NCBI GenBank assembly: GCA_050246875.1
Contig: JBFWVF010000004.1
Span: 62,001-126,000, forward strand
From: SHWB01 sp050246875
Lineage (GTDB): Bacteria > Pseudomonadota > Alphaproteobacteria > UBA6615
Direction of reading: 5' to 3'
Length of the DNA stretch: 64,000 nt
Shown: piece after piece, positions 38,432 to 47,111 of the stretch
How the letters are laid out: each line of letters opens with the position of its first letter
Position numbering within the stretch: position 1 is the stretch's first letter
Notes under the pieces: generated by a model
Told to the model about the DNA's origin: nothing
What the model saw: only the letters and a program-made list of their open reading frames with translations
Database searches by the model: none
Translations under genes and position numbers: made by a program

Positions 38432-40483
38432 ATGTCGCTGTCGCTGTCGCTCCAGAACGCGTTGCAGGCGATGCAGGCCGCCCAGGCGGCCGTGCAGGTC
38501 TCGTCCAACAACATCGCCAACGTCAACAGCGACGGTTACTCGCGCAAGACGGTCACGACGCAGAGCCTCGCCGTCGGCGGCGTCGGCACGGGCGTGCGCC
38601 TGTCGACGATCAGCCGCGTCGTCGACGAGAACCTCGCCCGGCAGGTGCGCGAGCAGGTGTCGCGCACGGGCGCGCTGGAGCTGCGCCAGTCCTACCTCGA
38701 CCGCACGCAGGACATCTTCGGCACGCTCGATTCCAACGCCACCATCGCCAATTCCATCGGCAGCCTTGCCGCCGCCATCGAGCAGCTCGCGGCGACGCCC
38801 GAGAGCGTCGCCGGCCGCACCAGCGTCGTCAGCAAGGCCAGCGAGCTGACCGGGCAACTGCAGTTCCTGACCGCGCAACTGCAGACGATGCGGCGTGAGG
38901 CCGACCAGCAGATCGCCGCCGACATCGGGCGCGCCAACTCGCTCATGGAACGGATCGCCCGCTACAACGCCGAGATATCGAACGCGCGGGCGCTGGGCAA
39001 TTCGAGCGCCGAGATCGAGGACTACCGCGACCAGGCGCTGACCGAACTGGCCGGCATCATGGACATCCAGACCTTCGCGCGGAACGACGGCCAGGTGGCG
39101 GTGATGACGCGCACCGGCCGCCCGCTGGTCGATGCGACCTGGGTGGCCCTGTCGCACGACGGCGCCGGCACGGTGAGCGCCGGCATGACCTGGCCGCAGC
39201 AGATCGACGGAATCGGCTACGGCGCCGCCGGGACGGACATCACGGCCGAGATCACCGGCGGCTCGGTCGCCGCCCTCATCCAGGTCCGCGACCGCGACCT
39301 GGCCGACCTGCAGGCCCAGCTCGACGTCCTCGCCACGGCCATCGACGACACCATCAACGCCGTCCACAACGCCGGCACCTCATGGCCACCGCCGGTCGCG
39401 CTGATCGGCACGCGCTCCTTCGCCGCCGGCGACGCGCCGGCGATGAGCGGCGACTTCCGCGTCACCATCACCGATACGGACGGCGTCGTCGTCGAGACAC
39501 TCGATATCGACACCGCCCTGCTGGCCGACATCGGCGACCTCGTCGCGGCGATCGACGCGATGGCCAACGCCGGTGCCGCCCTGACCGCCAAGGGCCAGCT
39601 CCGGATCGCCGCGACCGGCGGCAACCGCATTTCCGTCGCCGGCCTCGACAGCGCCGTCGCCGTCGGCAGCAAGACCGTCGGCCTGGCGCAGTTCCTCGGC
39701 CTCAACGATCTGTTCACCGCCGACACCAATTACGCCCAGTACACCTCCCAGCGCGTCGCCGACCCCGCCGCGCCGCTCGGCCTCGCAGGCACGCTGACCG
39801 TCGCGCATGCCGGCGGCACCACCGCCATCGCCTACGCCGCCGGCGACAGCCTCGACGATATCGCCGCCTCGCTGACGGCGGCGCTGGCGGCCGAGAACAT
39901 CACCGCGACGGTGGCGACGGCCGGCGCCGGGTCGCGGCTGTCGATCATCGACGACGACGGCGACAATCTCTTCATCAGCGATTCCGGCGCCCTCGCGACG
40001 AGCCTGGCGCTCGTCGCCGGCCAGCCCGGCACGGCCGGACGCCTCGCCGTGCGCTCCGACATCCTGGCCGACCCGGTGCGCCTGGCGACGGCGCAGTCGT
40101 CTGCCGACCCGGCGCTCGCCGTCGGCGACGTTGCGCTGTCGGCCGGCGACACCCGCACGCTCGATGCGCTGTCGGCGGCCTTCTCGGCCACGCAATCCAT
40201 GCCGGCCGGCGGCGGCCTGCCGTCGGGGCTGATGCGCCTCGGCGACTACGCCGCCTCGATCGTCGGCCAGGAGGCCAACCTGAGCGCCACGGCGCGACGC
40301 GAGGCCGATGTGGCGGCCAGCTACCGCGCCGCGCTCGAGGCCCGCCACGCCTCCGTGTCGCAGGTCAACATCGACGAGGAAATGGCCAACCTGATGATCC
40401 TGCAGAACGCCTACCAGGCGGCTGCGCGCGTCACACAGACGGTGAGCGACATGATGGACGCCCTCCTGTCGATCGCCAACTAG
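38432..40483 (+). CDS. flgK: Flagellar hook-associated protein 1 FlgK
   Basis: A 683-residue hook-filament junction protein. The N-terminal region SNNIANVNSDGYSRKTVTTQ and the C-terminal SVSQVNIDEEMANLMILQNA-type heptads are diagnostic. The middle holds repeated Ala/Asp-rich beta domains (TDTDGVVVETLDIDTALLAD; DDDGDNLFISDSG). It is within the normal range for large FlgK. It is followed after 14 bases by flgL. Confidence 0.95.
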   Translation: MSLSLSLQNALQAMQAAQAAVQVSSNNIANVNSDGYSRKTVTTQSLAVGGVGTGVRLSTISRVVDENLARQVREQVSRTGALELRQSYLDRTQDIFGTLDSNATIANSIGSLAAAIEQLAATPESVAGRTSVVSKASELTGQLQFLTAQLQTMRREADQQIAADIGRANSLMERIARYNAEISNARALGNSSAEIEDYRDQALTELAGIMDIQTFARNDGQVAVMTRTGRPLVDATWVALSHDGAGTVSAGMTWPQQIDGIGYGAAGTDITAEITGGSVAALIQVRDRDLADLQAQLDVLATAIDDTINAVHNAGTSWPPPVALIGTRSFAAGDAPAMSGDFRVTITDTDGVVVETLDIDTALLADIGDLVAAIDAMANAGAALTAKGQLRIAATGGNRISVAGLDSAVAVGSKTVGLAQFLGLNDLFTADTNYAQYTSQRVADPAAPLGLAGTLTVAHAGGTTAIAYAAGDSLDDIAASLTAALAAENITATVATAGAGSRLSIIDDDGDNLFISDSGALATSLALVAGQPGTAGRLAVRSDILADPVRLATAQSSADPALAVGDVALSAGDTRTLDALSAAFSATQSMPAGGGLPSGLMRLGDYAASIVGQEANLSATARREADVAASYRAALEARHASVSQVNIDEEMANLMILQNAYQAAARVTQTVSDMMDALLSIAN

Positions 40484-40497
40484 CCCGGGGGCCACCG

Positions 40498-41688
40498 ATG
40501 ACGCGCATCGCGCCGTTCGCCCAGCAGCAGCTCGTGCTGTTCCAGTTGCTCAACCAGCAGCAGCGCATGTTCGACGCGCAGATCCAGCTCGCCACCGGCA
40601 AGGCGGCGCAGACCTACTCCGGCATCGCCGAGCACAGCCAGCGCCTGCTGACGGTCGAGCAGGCCAGCGGCCGGGCGATGCAGCTCGTCGCCAACATCGG
40701 CACCATCGAGCGGCGCCTCGACATGACCGACTCGGCCGTCGCCGGCCTCGATTCCCTGGCCAGCCAGATGCGCTCGCTGCTCGACACCGCCGTCAACGCC
40801 CCGGCCGAACAGCAGTCGACGGTGCGCGAGATGGCGCGCAACGCGCGCGCCATGGCGGTCGACCTGCTCAACGCCCGCGACGGCACGCGCTACCTGTTCG
40901 GCGGCGCGCGCATCGACCGCGCTCCGGTCGATCTCAACGATGCCGCCTGGACGCCGATATCGCTGGTCGAGGCCGACGGCGTCACCGTCGACGACGCCTT
41001 CTATGCCAAGTACCGCGACGAGGTGCTGGGCAGCGCCGGCTATCCGCAGGGCAGCTTCTACGCCCAGCTTTTCTTCGACAAGAACGGCGCCCTCCCCACG
41101 GCGCCGCTGCCGGCCGATCCGGCCAACCCCACCCTCGACGAGCTGACGGCCGAGGATTCCGACCTGTGGACCTGGTATGTCGGCCGCCTCGGCTCGGCCG
41201 ACATGCAGGCGAACCCGCTGACCGGCTACTACCAGGGCGACGACACCACGCAGCAGGCCCGGGTCAGCGACGAGTCGACGGTCACCTACGGCGCCCGCGC
41301 CAACGAGCAACCCTTCCGCCAGCTCCTGCACGCGCTGGACCTGCTGTCGAACCTGCCGGACATCGCGCCGGACGAAAAGTACGGCCGCGCCCTGATGGCC
41401 GAGGCCCGCTCGCTGCTCGGCGCGGTGACGGCGCAGGACAGCGGCGACGGCTTCGAAAGCCTGTCGGAACTGCGCGTCCGCCTCAACGCGCCGCGCCCGC
41501 TGCTGGACAGCACCCGCGAGCGCCACCAGCAATACACCAGCTACGCCGCCGGCGTGATCGACAGCATCGAGGGCATCGATCCGGCGGCGATCGTGACGCG
41601 GCTGCAAAGCGACCAGACCGCGCTGGAGGCGTCGTACTCGACGCTCGTGCGCCTGCAGGGACTGTCGCTCGTCAATTTCCTGCGCTGA
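40498..41688 (+). CDS. flgL: Flagellar hook-associated protein 3 FlgL
   Basis: A 396-residue junction protein with flagellin-like termini. The N-terminus has LLNQQQRMFDAQIQLATGKA, the mid-domain ARDGTRYLFGGARIDRAPVD, and the C-terminus has LQSDQTALEASYSTLVRLQG. ATG 40498 lies inside a much longer spurious open frame and is supported by family alignment. It is the last recognised gene of the flgI operon before an unknown gene. Confidence 0.93.
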   Translation: MTRIAPFAQQQLVLFQLLNQQQRMFDAQIQLATGKAAQTYSGIAEHSQRLLTVEQASGRAMQLVANIGTIERRLDMTDSAVAGLDSLASQMRSLLDTAVNAPAEQQSTVREMARNARAMAVDLLNARDGTRYLFGGARIDRAPVDLNDAAWTPISLVEADGVTVDDAFYAKYRDEVLGSAGYPQGSFYAQLFFDKNGALPTAPLPADPANPTLDELTAEDSDLWTWYVGRLGSADMQANPLTGYYQGDDTTQQARVSDESTVTYGARANEQPFRQLLHALDLLSNLPDIAPDEKYGRALMAEARSLLGAVTAQDSGDGFESLSELRVRLNAPRPLLDSTRERHQQYTSYAAGVIDSIEGIDPAAIVTRLQSDQTALEASYSTLVRLQGLSLVNFLR

Positions 41689-41736
41689 CGGCGGGTGTAG
41701 ACGATCGGTTAAGACGCAACCTCCATCTTGGCGACC

Positions 41737-42618
41737 ATGGCGGACCTGTCGGCAATCAATTCCGGTATCAGCGCGCTGCTGGGCAAGTTCGGCGGCGTCC
41801 AGGCGGCGCGCCCGCAGGAGGGCATCGCGGCGACGCTGGTGCGCATGAACCAGCTCGCCCAGGGCCCGGCCTTCGAGGTGCAGTTCTTCGCCACGCAGAA
41901 CGCCGCGATCAACCGCCTCAACGGCGAGATCGAGAAGATCAACGCCGAGGCCGATGCCGCCAGCAAGAACACACTGTTCGAGATCGAGCTGGAGGGCCTC
42001 GACCGCCGCCACGCCGCGGCCACGACGTTCCGCGACGCGACGGCGGCGAAGCTGTCGAAGGTCAAGCAGGTCGAGCTGCAACTGCTCGAACTGTCGACGC
42101 TGTCCGGGCCGGGCACGGTCGCGGCGTTCGATGCCCTGAAGGCGCAGATCCGCGACGTCATCCAGAAGATGGACACGCCACTGGTGCAGACCATCGGCAT
42201 GCCCGACGGCACCTACAAGCTCAAGACCGAGGCGCTCGCCCGTCTCGACGCCATCGTGCACAACGACTTCGCCACGCAGGCCGACATCGACACGGTGAAG
42301 GCCGAGATCGCCTCGATCGGCGAACGCTTCGCCAGCGTCAAGACGGCGATAACCATCAACGACGACCTCGGCGACGCCCTGGTCGTGTCGCTCGACCGGC
42401 AGCGCAACGAGGTCCGCGGCAGCATCACCGCCGCCAAGATCGACGCCACCGCCGACGTGACCGAGCGGGTGAAGAAGAAGAAGGACGAGCTGTCGCAGAT
42501 CCTCACGGTGTTCTCGCTCGCCTTCGAGGCATCGCGCGGCCTGACCGATTTCATCGCCGCGAACACGGTCATGCGTCCGGTCAGCAAGGCCGGCTCGGTC
42601 TTCGACCTGATCGCCTGA
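41737..42618 (+). CDS. Unknown coiled-coil protein between flgL and the flagellins
   Basis: A 293-residue soluble, mostly helical protein. It starts MADLSAINSGISALLGKFGG and carries long heptad stretches (AAINRLNGEIEKINAEADAA; KKKKDELSQILTVFSLAFEA). It has no signal peptide or membrane segment. A short turn-rich unit in the middle (GMPDGTYKLKTEALARLD) separates two helical halves. The gap after flgL is only 48 bases, so it may be co-transcribed with the flgI operon. No family is recognised; a secreted filament-associated protein or a filament export chaperone would both fit the location. An in-frame TTG at 41728 is an alternative start. Confidence 0.7.
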   Translation: MADLSAINSGISALLGKFGGVQAARPQEGIAATLVRMNQLAQGPAFEVQFFATQNAAINRLNGEIEKINAEADAASKNTLFEIELEGLDRRHAAATTFRDATAAKLSKVKQVELQLLELSTLSGPGTVAAFDALKAQIRDVIQKMDTPLVQTIGMPDGTYKLKTEALARLDAIVHNDFATQADIDTVKAEIASIGERFASVKTAITINDDLGDALVVSLDRQRNEVRGSITAAKIDATADVTERVKKKKDELSQILTVFSLAFEASRGLTDFIAANTVMRPVSKAGSVFDLIA

Positions 42619-42635
42619 CCGCTTCGCCCCGGTGC

Positions 42636-42725
42636 CGGCAGAAATTGCCGGCACCCGGCAAAAGCTGCCCGCCGAAGCCGGCAAATTCTGCCGGGCATGA
42701 AACTGCCGGGCGGCAACAAATGCCT
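42636..42725. promoter_or_regulatory. FlbD-type palindrome array upstream of flagellin 1
   Basis: Four elements with five-base spacers: CGGCA-GAAAT-TGCCG (42636-42650), CGGCA-AAAGC-TGCCC (42656-42670), CGGCA-AATTC-TGCCG (42679-42693) and CGGCA-ACAAA-TGCCT (42711-42725). Centre-to-centre spacing is 20, 23 and 32 bases, so the first three lie on roughly the same helix face. Confidence 0.75.
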
Positions 42726-42747
42726 GAAAATCTGCGGAAAATTCCTC

Positions 42748-42763
42748 TGGCACTGCAATTGCT
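42748..42763 (+). promoter_or_regulatory. Sigma-54 promoter of flagellin 1
   Basis: TGGCACTGCAATTGCT, GG and GC ten bases apart, with TGGCAC and TTGC both exact. It is 60 bases upstream of the start codon and 22 bases after the last palindrome. Confidence 0.9.
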
Positions 42764-42823
42764 GCAGCCCAGCGGGGCCAGAAGTGCCCCGTGGTCGCAA
42801 CAAGTCAGAACGAGGACGTACCA

Positions 42824-43648
42824 ATGGCTGAAATTGCTCTTAGTTCAGCAGTGAGGGCGAACCTGCTCTCCCTGCAGGTCTCCAACAAGGCCATCGAAGG
42901 CACCCAGGCCCGTCTGTCGACGGGTCTCAAGGTCAACAGCCCGGTGGACGACGCCCGCGCCTACTTCGAGGCAAAGGCGTTGAACGACCGTGCCGGTGAC
43001 CTCGCCTCCAAGAAGGAAGGTATCGACCAGGCGATCAGTTCGGTGCAGGTGGCCCTGCGGGCCGTCGACGGCATCGAGTCGATCGTCAACCAGCTCAAGG
43101 GTATTGCGAACAGCGCGAAGTCGGCCACGACGGCGACCGAGTTCACCTCGCTGAACGCGCAGTACGACGAGCTGGTCTCGCAGATCAACCATCTCGCGAG
43201 CGACGCGTCCTACCAGGGCGTGAACCTCATCAACGGTACCGGTACCACGCAGTCGGTGGCGTTCAGCACCGACACCGCCAGCAAGCTCGACATCGCGTCG
43301 GTCGACCTGCGCGGCGGATCGGCCGGCGGCCTCGGGATCTACACCGGGGCTACCCTGTCGGTCGCCTCGCTCGTCACCTGCGCCGTCGGCGAACTGGATG
43401 GTGCGCTGGCCTCGCTGCGGTCGGAGGCGCAGAAGCTGGGTTCCAACGTGGCCCTGCTGCAGAACCGTCTCGACTTCACGTCGAACTACGTCAACGAGCT
43501 GGTCAGTGGCGCCGGCAAGCTGACGCTGGCCGACATCACCGAAGAGGGCGCCAACCTGGTGGCCCTGCAGACCCGCCAGCAGCTCGGTATCAGCTCGCTG
43601 GCCTTCGCCGGCCAGTCGGAGCAGTCGGTGCTGGCCCTGTTCCGTTAG
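42824..43648 (+). CDS. Flagellin (first of two tandem copies)
   Basis: A 274-residue flagellin of the short alphaproteobacterial type. The N-terminal D0/D1 region (SAVRANLLSLQVSNKAIEGT, QARLSTGLKVNSPVDDARAY) and the C-terminal D0 (TRQQLGISSLAFAGQSEQSV) are complete; the variable centre is very short. The frame is open from 42791, but ATG 42824 aligns with the second copy and follows the ribosome site GAGGACG. The leader contains the 13-mer TCAGAACGAGGAC shared with flagellin 2. A terminator follows. Confidence 0.95.
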   Translation: MAEIALSSAVRANLLSLQVSNKAIEGTQARLSTGLKVNSPVDDARAYFEAKALNDRAGDLASKKEGIDQAISSVQVALRAVDGIESIVNQLKGIANSAKSATTATEFTSLNAQYDELVSQINHLASDASYQGVNLINGTGTTQSVAFSTDTASKLDIASVDLRGGSAGGLGIYTGATLSVASLVTCAVGELDGALASLRSEAQKLGSNVALLQNRLDFTSNYVNELVSGAGKLTLADITEEGANLVALQTRQQLGISSLAFAGQSEQSVLALFR

Positions 43649-43679
43649 TTCTTCATCTCGATTGACCCCGGAACTTGAC

Positions 43680-43713
43680 GGGGCGGGACCGCATGGTCCC
43701 GCCCCATTTCTTT
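43680..43713 (+). terminator. Terminator of flagellin 1
   Basis: An 11-bp GC stem (43680-43690 with 43695-43705) and a GCAT loop, followed by ATTTCTTT. Confidence 0.85.
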
Positions 43714-43720
43714 GCCCGGC

Positions 43721-43779
43721 CGGCAGAGCTTGCCGGGCAACCGGCCGAAACTGCCGGGCGGCCCCGGCACGTACTGCCG
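43721..43779. promoter_or_regulatory. FlbD-type palindrome array upstream of flagellin 2
   Basis: CGGCA-GAGCT-TGCCG (43721-43735), CGGCC-GAAAC-TGCCG (43742-43756) and CGGCA-CGTAC-TGCCG (43765-43779), all with five-base spacers and 21-23 bases between centres. The array ends about 50 bases upstream of the sigma-54 promoter. Confidence 0.7.
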
Positions 43780-43831
43780 GCCGCCGCCGGCGCCTCTGCC
43801 CTAACTCGCTGATCCGGTTACATTTTCGAGT

Positions 43832-43847
43832 TGGCCTCGCGCTTGCT
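43832..43847 (+). promoter_or_regulatory. Sigma-54 promoter of flagellin 2
   Basis: TGGCCTCGCGCTTGCT: GG and GC ten bases apart with a perfect TTGC -12 element. It is 59 bases upstream of the start codon. Confidence 0.85.
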
Positions 43848-43906
43848 GACGGGTTGCCGGAGCAGAACCGCTCCCCAAAGCACCCTTCAGAACGAGGACA
43901 ACATCA

Positions 43907-44731
43907 ATGGCTGACATCGCACTTAGCTCTGCAGTACGCGCGAGCCTGCTGTCGCTGCAGGGAACCAACAAGCTGATCAACCAGACCCAGAGCCGGCTTT
44001 CCACCGGTCTCAAGGTCAGCAGCCCGGTGGACAACGCCCGCGCCTTCTTCGAGGCCAAGGCGCTGAACGACCGGGCCCGCGATCTTTCCGGCAAGAAGGA
44101 AGGCATCGACCAGGCGATCAGCTCGGTGAAGGTGGCCCTTTCGGCCGTCGACGCGATCGAGACGATCGTTAACCAGCTCAAGGGCGTCGCGAACAGCGCC
44201 AAGTCGGCAACGACCGCCACGGAGTTCGCTTCGCTCAACGCGCAGTACGACGAGCTGATTAACCAGATCAACAAGCTCACGGGCGACGCCTCGTATCAGG
44301 GCCTCAACCTGATCAACGGCACCGGTTCCCAGCTGTCGGTCGAGTGGAGCACCGACAGCGCCAGCACGCTCGACGTGGCGTCGATCGACCTGCGCGGCGG
44401 TTCGGCGGGTGGTCTCGGTATCTACACCGGGGTCACGCTGTCGGTCGCATCGCTGGTCACCTGCGCCATCGGCGAGCTCGATGCGTCCCTCGCGACCATC
44501 CGCAGCGAGGCGCAGAAGCTCGGCGCCAACGTGGCGCTGCTGCAGACCCGGCTCGACTTCACGGCGAGCTACGTCAACGAACTCGAGAGCGGCGCGGGCA
44601 AGCTGATCCTCGCCGACGTCTCCGAGGAAGGGGCCAACCTGGTGGCGCTGCAGACGCGCCAGCAGCTCGGCATCAGCTCGCTGGCCTTCGCCGGCCAGTC
44701 CGAGCAGAGCGTCCTGGCGCTGTTCCGCTAG
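43907..44731 (+). CDS. Flagellin (second tandem copy)
   Basis: A 274-residue flagellin of the same length as the first copy and highly similar throughout (SAVRASLLSLQGTNKLINQT; SRLSTGLKVSSPVDNARAFF; identical C-terminus from TRQQLGISSLAFAGQSEQSV). Differences are scattered, for example SVEWSTDSASTLDVASIDLR in the centre. It has its own sigma-54 promoter, palindrome array and terminator, so the two copies can be regulated separately. The leader repeats TCAGAACGAGGAC just before ATCAATG. Confidence 0.95.
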   Translation: MADIALSSAVRASLLSLQGTNKLINQTQSRLSTGLKVSSPVDNARAFFEAKALNDRARDLSGKKEGIDQAISSVKVALSAVDAIETIVNQLKGVANSAKSATTATEFASLNAQYDELINQINKLTGDASYQGLNLINGTGSQLSVEWSTDSASTLDVASIDLRGGSAGGLGIYTGVTLSVASLVTCAIGELDASLATIRSEAQKLGANVALLQTRLDFTASYVNELESGAGKLILADVSEEGANLVALQTRQQLGISSLAFAGQSEQSVLALFR

Positions 44732-44761
44732 TCGGCAACGCCGGAACGCCCGGAACTTACA

Positions 44762-44790
44762 GGGGGGGCTCCGCCCCCCCTTCTGCTTTT
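44762..44790 (+). terminator. Terminator of flagellin 2
   Basis: A GGGGGGGC/GCCCCCCC hairpin with a three-base loop (44762-44780), followed by TTCTGCTTTT. Confidence 0.85.
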
Positions 44791-44815
44791 CCGCGCCCCG
44801 CCACGCACCGCGACG

Positions 44816-44830
44816 TTTACCCGCGCTTAA
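44816..44830. promoter_or_regulatory. Candidate CtrA box at the GT41-like gene
   Basis: TTTA-CCCGCGC-TTAA, one mismatch to TTAA-N7-TTAA. It ends two bases before ATG 44833. Either translation starts at the next ATG (44857) or the site acts as a block. Confidence 0.4.
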
Positions 44831-44832
44831 CC

Positions 44833-46830
44833 ATGCCGGCCGACACTCGCAACGCCATGAACGCGCCCCACCTTGCCGTCGCACCGACGCCGGCGGCCGC
44901 ATTGCCGCCGCCCGTCGCCGCCGCCGCCGCCGATCTCGCCGGCGGCCGTCTCGACGACGCGCTGGCTGCCTGCGAGGCGGCGCTCGCCGCGAACCCCGAC
45001 AGCGCCGAGGCGCTGCTGCTGCTCGGCCTCGTCTCGTTCGAACTGGACGAACCGATGCAGGCGCTCGACCTGCTCGCCCGCGCGCAGGCGCTGGCACCCG
45101 GCACGCGCGAGATGGCGGACGCGCTCGCCTGCGTGCAGGCCCGCCTCGGCAACCGCGCCGAGGGGCTGTTCTGGGCCAAGTACGCGACGGCGCTGACGCC
45201 CCACCCCGCCGGCGATCTCCTGCTGCCGCCGCGCTATGCCGACTTCTTCGCCAGCCTCGAGCGCGGCGATCCCGACCTGTTCCGCCGCCGTGCCGCGCGG
45301 CAGCTCGCCGCCGGCAACGCCGCGGCGGCGCTCTCGCTGGCCGAAAAGCATCTCACCCTGCATCCGGGCGATGCCGCCGGCCTGCGCGTCCTCGCCCGCG
45401 CGGCGACGGCGGCCGCGCGCGGCGAGCGCGCCGTCGCCGCCTGGCATGCCGTTCTGCACGGCGACGTCGCATCCGGCGACGAGCGCGCCGCCGACCGGGC
45501 CGGTCTCGCCGCCGCACTGGCCGCCGCCGGACGCCATCACGAGGCGGCGGCCGCGCACGATCTCGCCATCGCCTCGGCCCCCGACGATCCGGCGGTCACC
45601 TCGGCGCGCATCGCCCACCGTGATCGCCACGGTCCCGCCGACCGTCACGCCGTCGCGCGGCTCGTCGACGACTGGCGCCAGCGCTTCGCCGCGCCCCTGC
45701 TGTCGCGCGACGTCGCCTTCGCCAATCGCCGCGACCCCGATCGCCCGCTGCGCGTCGGTTTCCTGCCGGGCGCCGACCAGATCGACCGCACGGCGGACAT
45801 GCTGGCCCCGATCCTCGACGCGCTGGCCCGTCACGGCATGACCGGCATCGTCTACGACGAAGGCGGCGGCACGGCCGCGTTCGCCGCCGAACGTCTGGCG
45901 CGCGCCGCCGAACGTCGCGTCGACCTCGCCGGTACCGACGACGAGACAGCCTGGGAAATCCTGCGCGGCGACGCCATCGACATCGTCGTCGACATGGCCG
46001 GGCACGGAGCCGGCGGGCGTCCCCTGCTGCTGGCGAGGCGGCCCGCGCCCCTCGTCGTCCACTGGTTCGGCGCGGGCCAGCCGGCGGGATGCGGCGCCTC
46101 GCACCTTCTCGCTTGTCCGACCCTCTGGCCAGACGGCCGGGGCGAACCGGCAGCGGGCACGCAAACGATGCGCCTGTCGCGCTCGCTGTCGCTGGCGCCG
46201 CCGGGCGGCACGGAAACGGCAGGCTCGGGTTCCTTCGCCGCCGGCGGTCCGATGGTGTTCGGCATGACGGCGCCGCTGGCGGCCCTCACGGCGGAATCGC
46301 TGCCCGCCCTCGCCGGCCTGCTGGGCGCCGTGCCGGGTTCGCGCCTGCTGCTGGCCGACCGCGAACGCGCCGACGCCGCCGCGGCGGCCCGCGTGGTCGA
46401 GCTGCTGAGCCATGCCGGCTTCGGCGCGCGCCTCGACTTCGTTGCCGGTGACGACGCCGACATAGACCCGCGGGCCGTCCTCGCCCACATCGACGTGCTG
46501 GTCGACCCCGCGCCGGCCAGCGCGCCGTTCCTCGTCGCCGAGGCGCTGTGGGCCGGCGTACCCGCCATCGCCCTTGCCGGCGACCGGCCGACTGGCCGCC
46601 GCGGCGCCGCCGTGCTGGCCGCCGCCGGCCGTTCCGACTGGATCGCCGCGACGGCGGACGACGCCGGCGCGATCGCCGCCGGCTTCGCCGCCGATGCCGG
46701 ACGCTTCGCCCGACTGAGGGAAGACCTGCCGGGCGCAACGCGCGCCAGCGCGCTGGCGGATGTCGACGGCTTCGCGCGACTGCTGGCGGACGCCCTGCGG
46801 CGGGCCTGGCGGGAATGGTGCGCCGCCTGA
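44833..46830 (+). CDS. TPR protein with GT41 (O-GlcNAc transferase)-like C-terminal domain
   Basis: A 665-residue protein. The N-terminal half contains TPR-like helical repeats (LDDALAACEAALAANPDSAE, LLLLGLVSFELDEPMQALDL). The C-terminal half resembles the bacterial SPINDLY/OGT fold: RPLRVGFLPGADQIDRTADM, then AIDIVVDMAGHGAGGRPLLL and RRPAPLVVHWFG, and a late HIDVLVDPAPASAPFLVAEA block. The histidines usually found after the RVGYVSxDF-type strand are not visible, so activity is uncertain. A role in flagellin O-glycosylation is inferred from the position after the flagellins and the Maf/nonulosonate genes nearby. ATG 44857 is an alternative start. Confidence 0.7.
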   Translation: MPADTRNAMNAPHLAVAPTPAAALPPPVAAAAADLAGGRLDDALAACEAALAANPDSAEALLLLGLVSFELDEPMQALDLLARAQALAPGTREMADALACVQARLGNRAEGLFWAKYATALTPHPAGDLLLPPRYADFFASLERGDPDLFRRRAARQLAAGNAAAALSLAEKHLTLHPGDAAGLRVLARAATAAARGERAVAAWHAVLHGDVASGDERAADRAGLAAALAAAGRHHEAAAAHDLAIASAPDDPAVTSARIAHRDRHGPADRHAVARLVDDWRQRFAAPLLSRDVAFANRRDPDRPLRVGFLPGADQIDRTADMLAPILDALARHGMTGIVYDEGGGTAAFAAERLARAAERRVDLAGTDDETAWEILRGDAIDIVVDMAGHGAGGRPLLLARRPAPLVVHWFGAGQPAGCGASHLLACPTLWPDGRGEPAAGTQTMRLSRSLSLAPPGGTETAGSGSFAAGGPMVFGMTAPLAALTAESLPALAGLLGAVPGSRLLLADRERADAAAAARVVELLSHAGFGARLDFVAGDDADIDPRAVLAHIDVLVDPAPASAPFLVAEALWAGVPAIALAGDRPTGRRGAAVLAAAGRSDWIAATADDAGAIAAGFAADAGRFARLREDLPGATRASALADVDGFARLLADALRRAWREWCAA

Positions 46831-47111
46831 TGTACCATTGTATGCAGACGAATACTTGAATACGTCATCGCTTCATCAATCTTTGCTGCCGGAATTCGAA
46901 GAAAGTCCCGATATGGCGCGGAATTAGTCAGTCGTTTACTCGCCTCCTGCATGTATTGATGACAGGTTCAAGGCACCGCGCCGGTGCCAGTGCTGGTGTC
47001 CATGTCGACAGCTTCGCCGACCGTCCGTCCCCTGCCCTGCCCGCCGCGGCCCGCGCCGACCGACGCGGCCGGCGCGCGCCGCCCGTGCGCGCAGGCGATC
47101 GCGGGGCGCCG

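Noticed and set aside
42693..42708. Fifth palindrome-like element GGGCA-TGAAAC-TGCCG in the flagellin 1 array
   Set aside because: The spacer is six bases, unlike all other elements, so it was left out of the count.
46831..47111. The AT-richer gap after the GT41-like gene as an insertion or small RNA
   Set aside because: No inverted ends, terminator, or promoter pair could be supported. It holds only an unassigned, lower-GC stretch.
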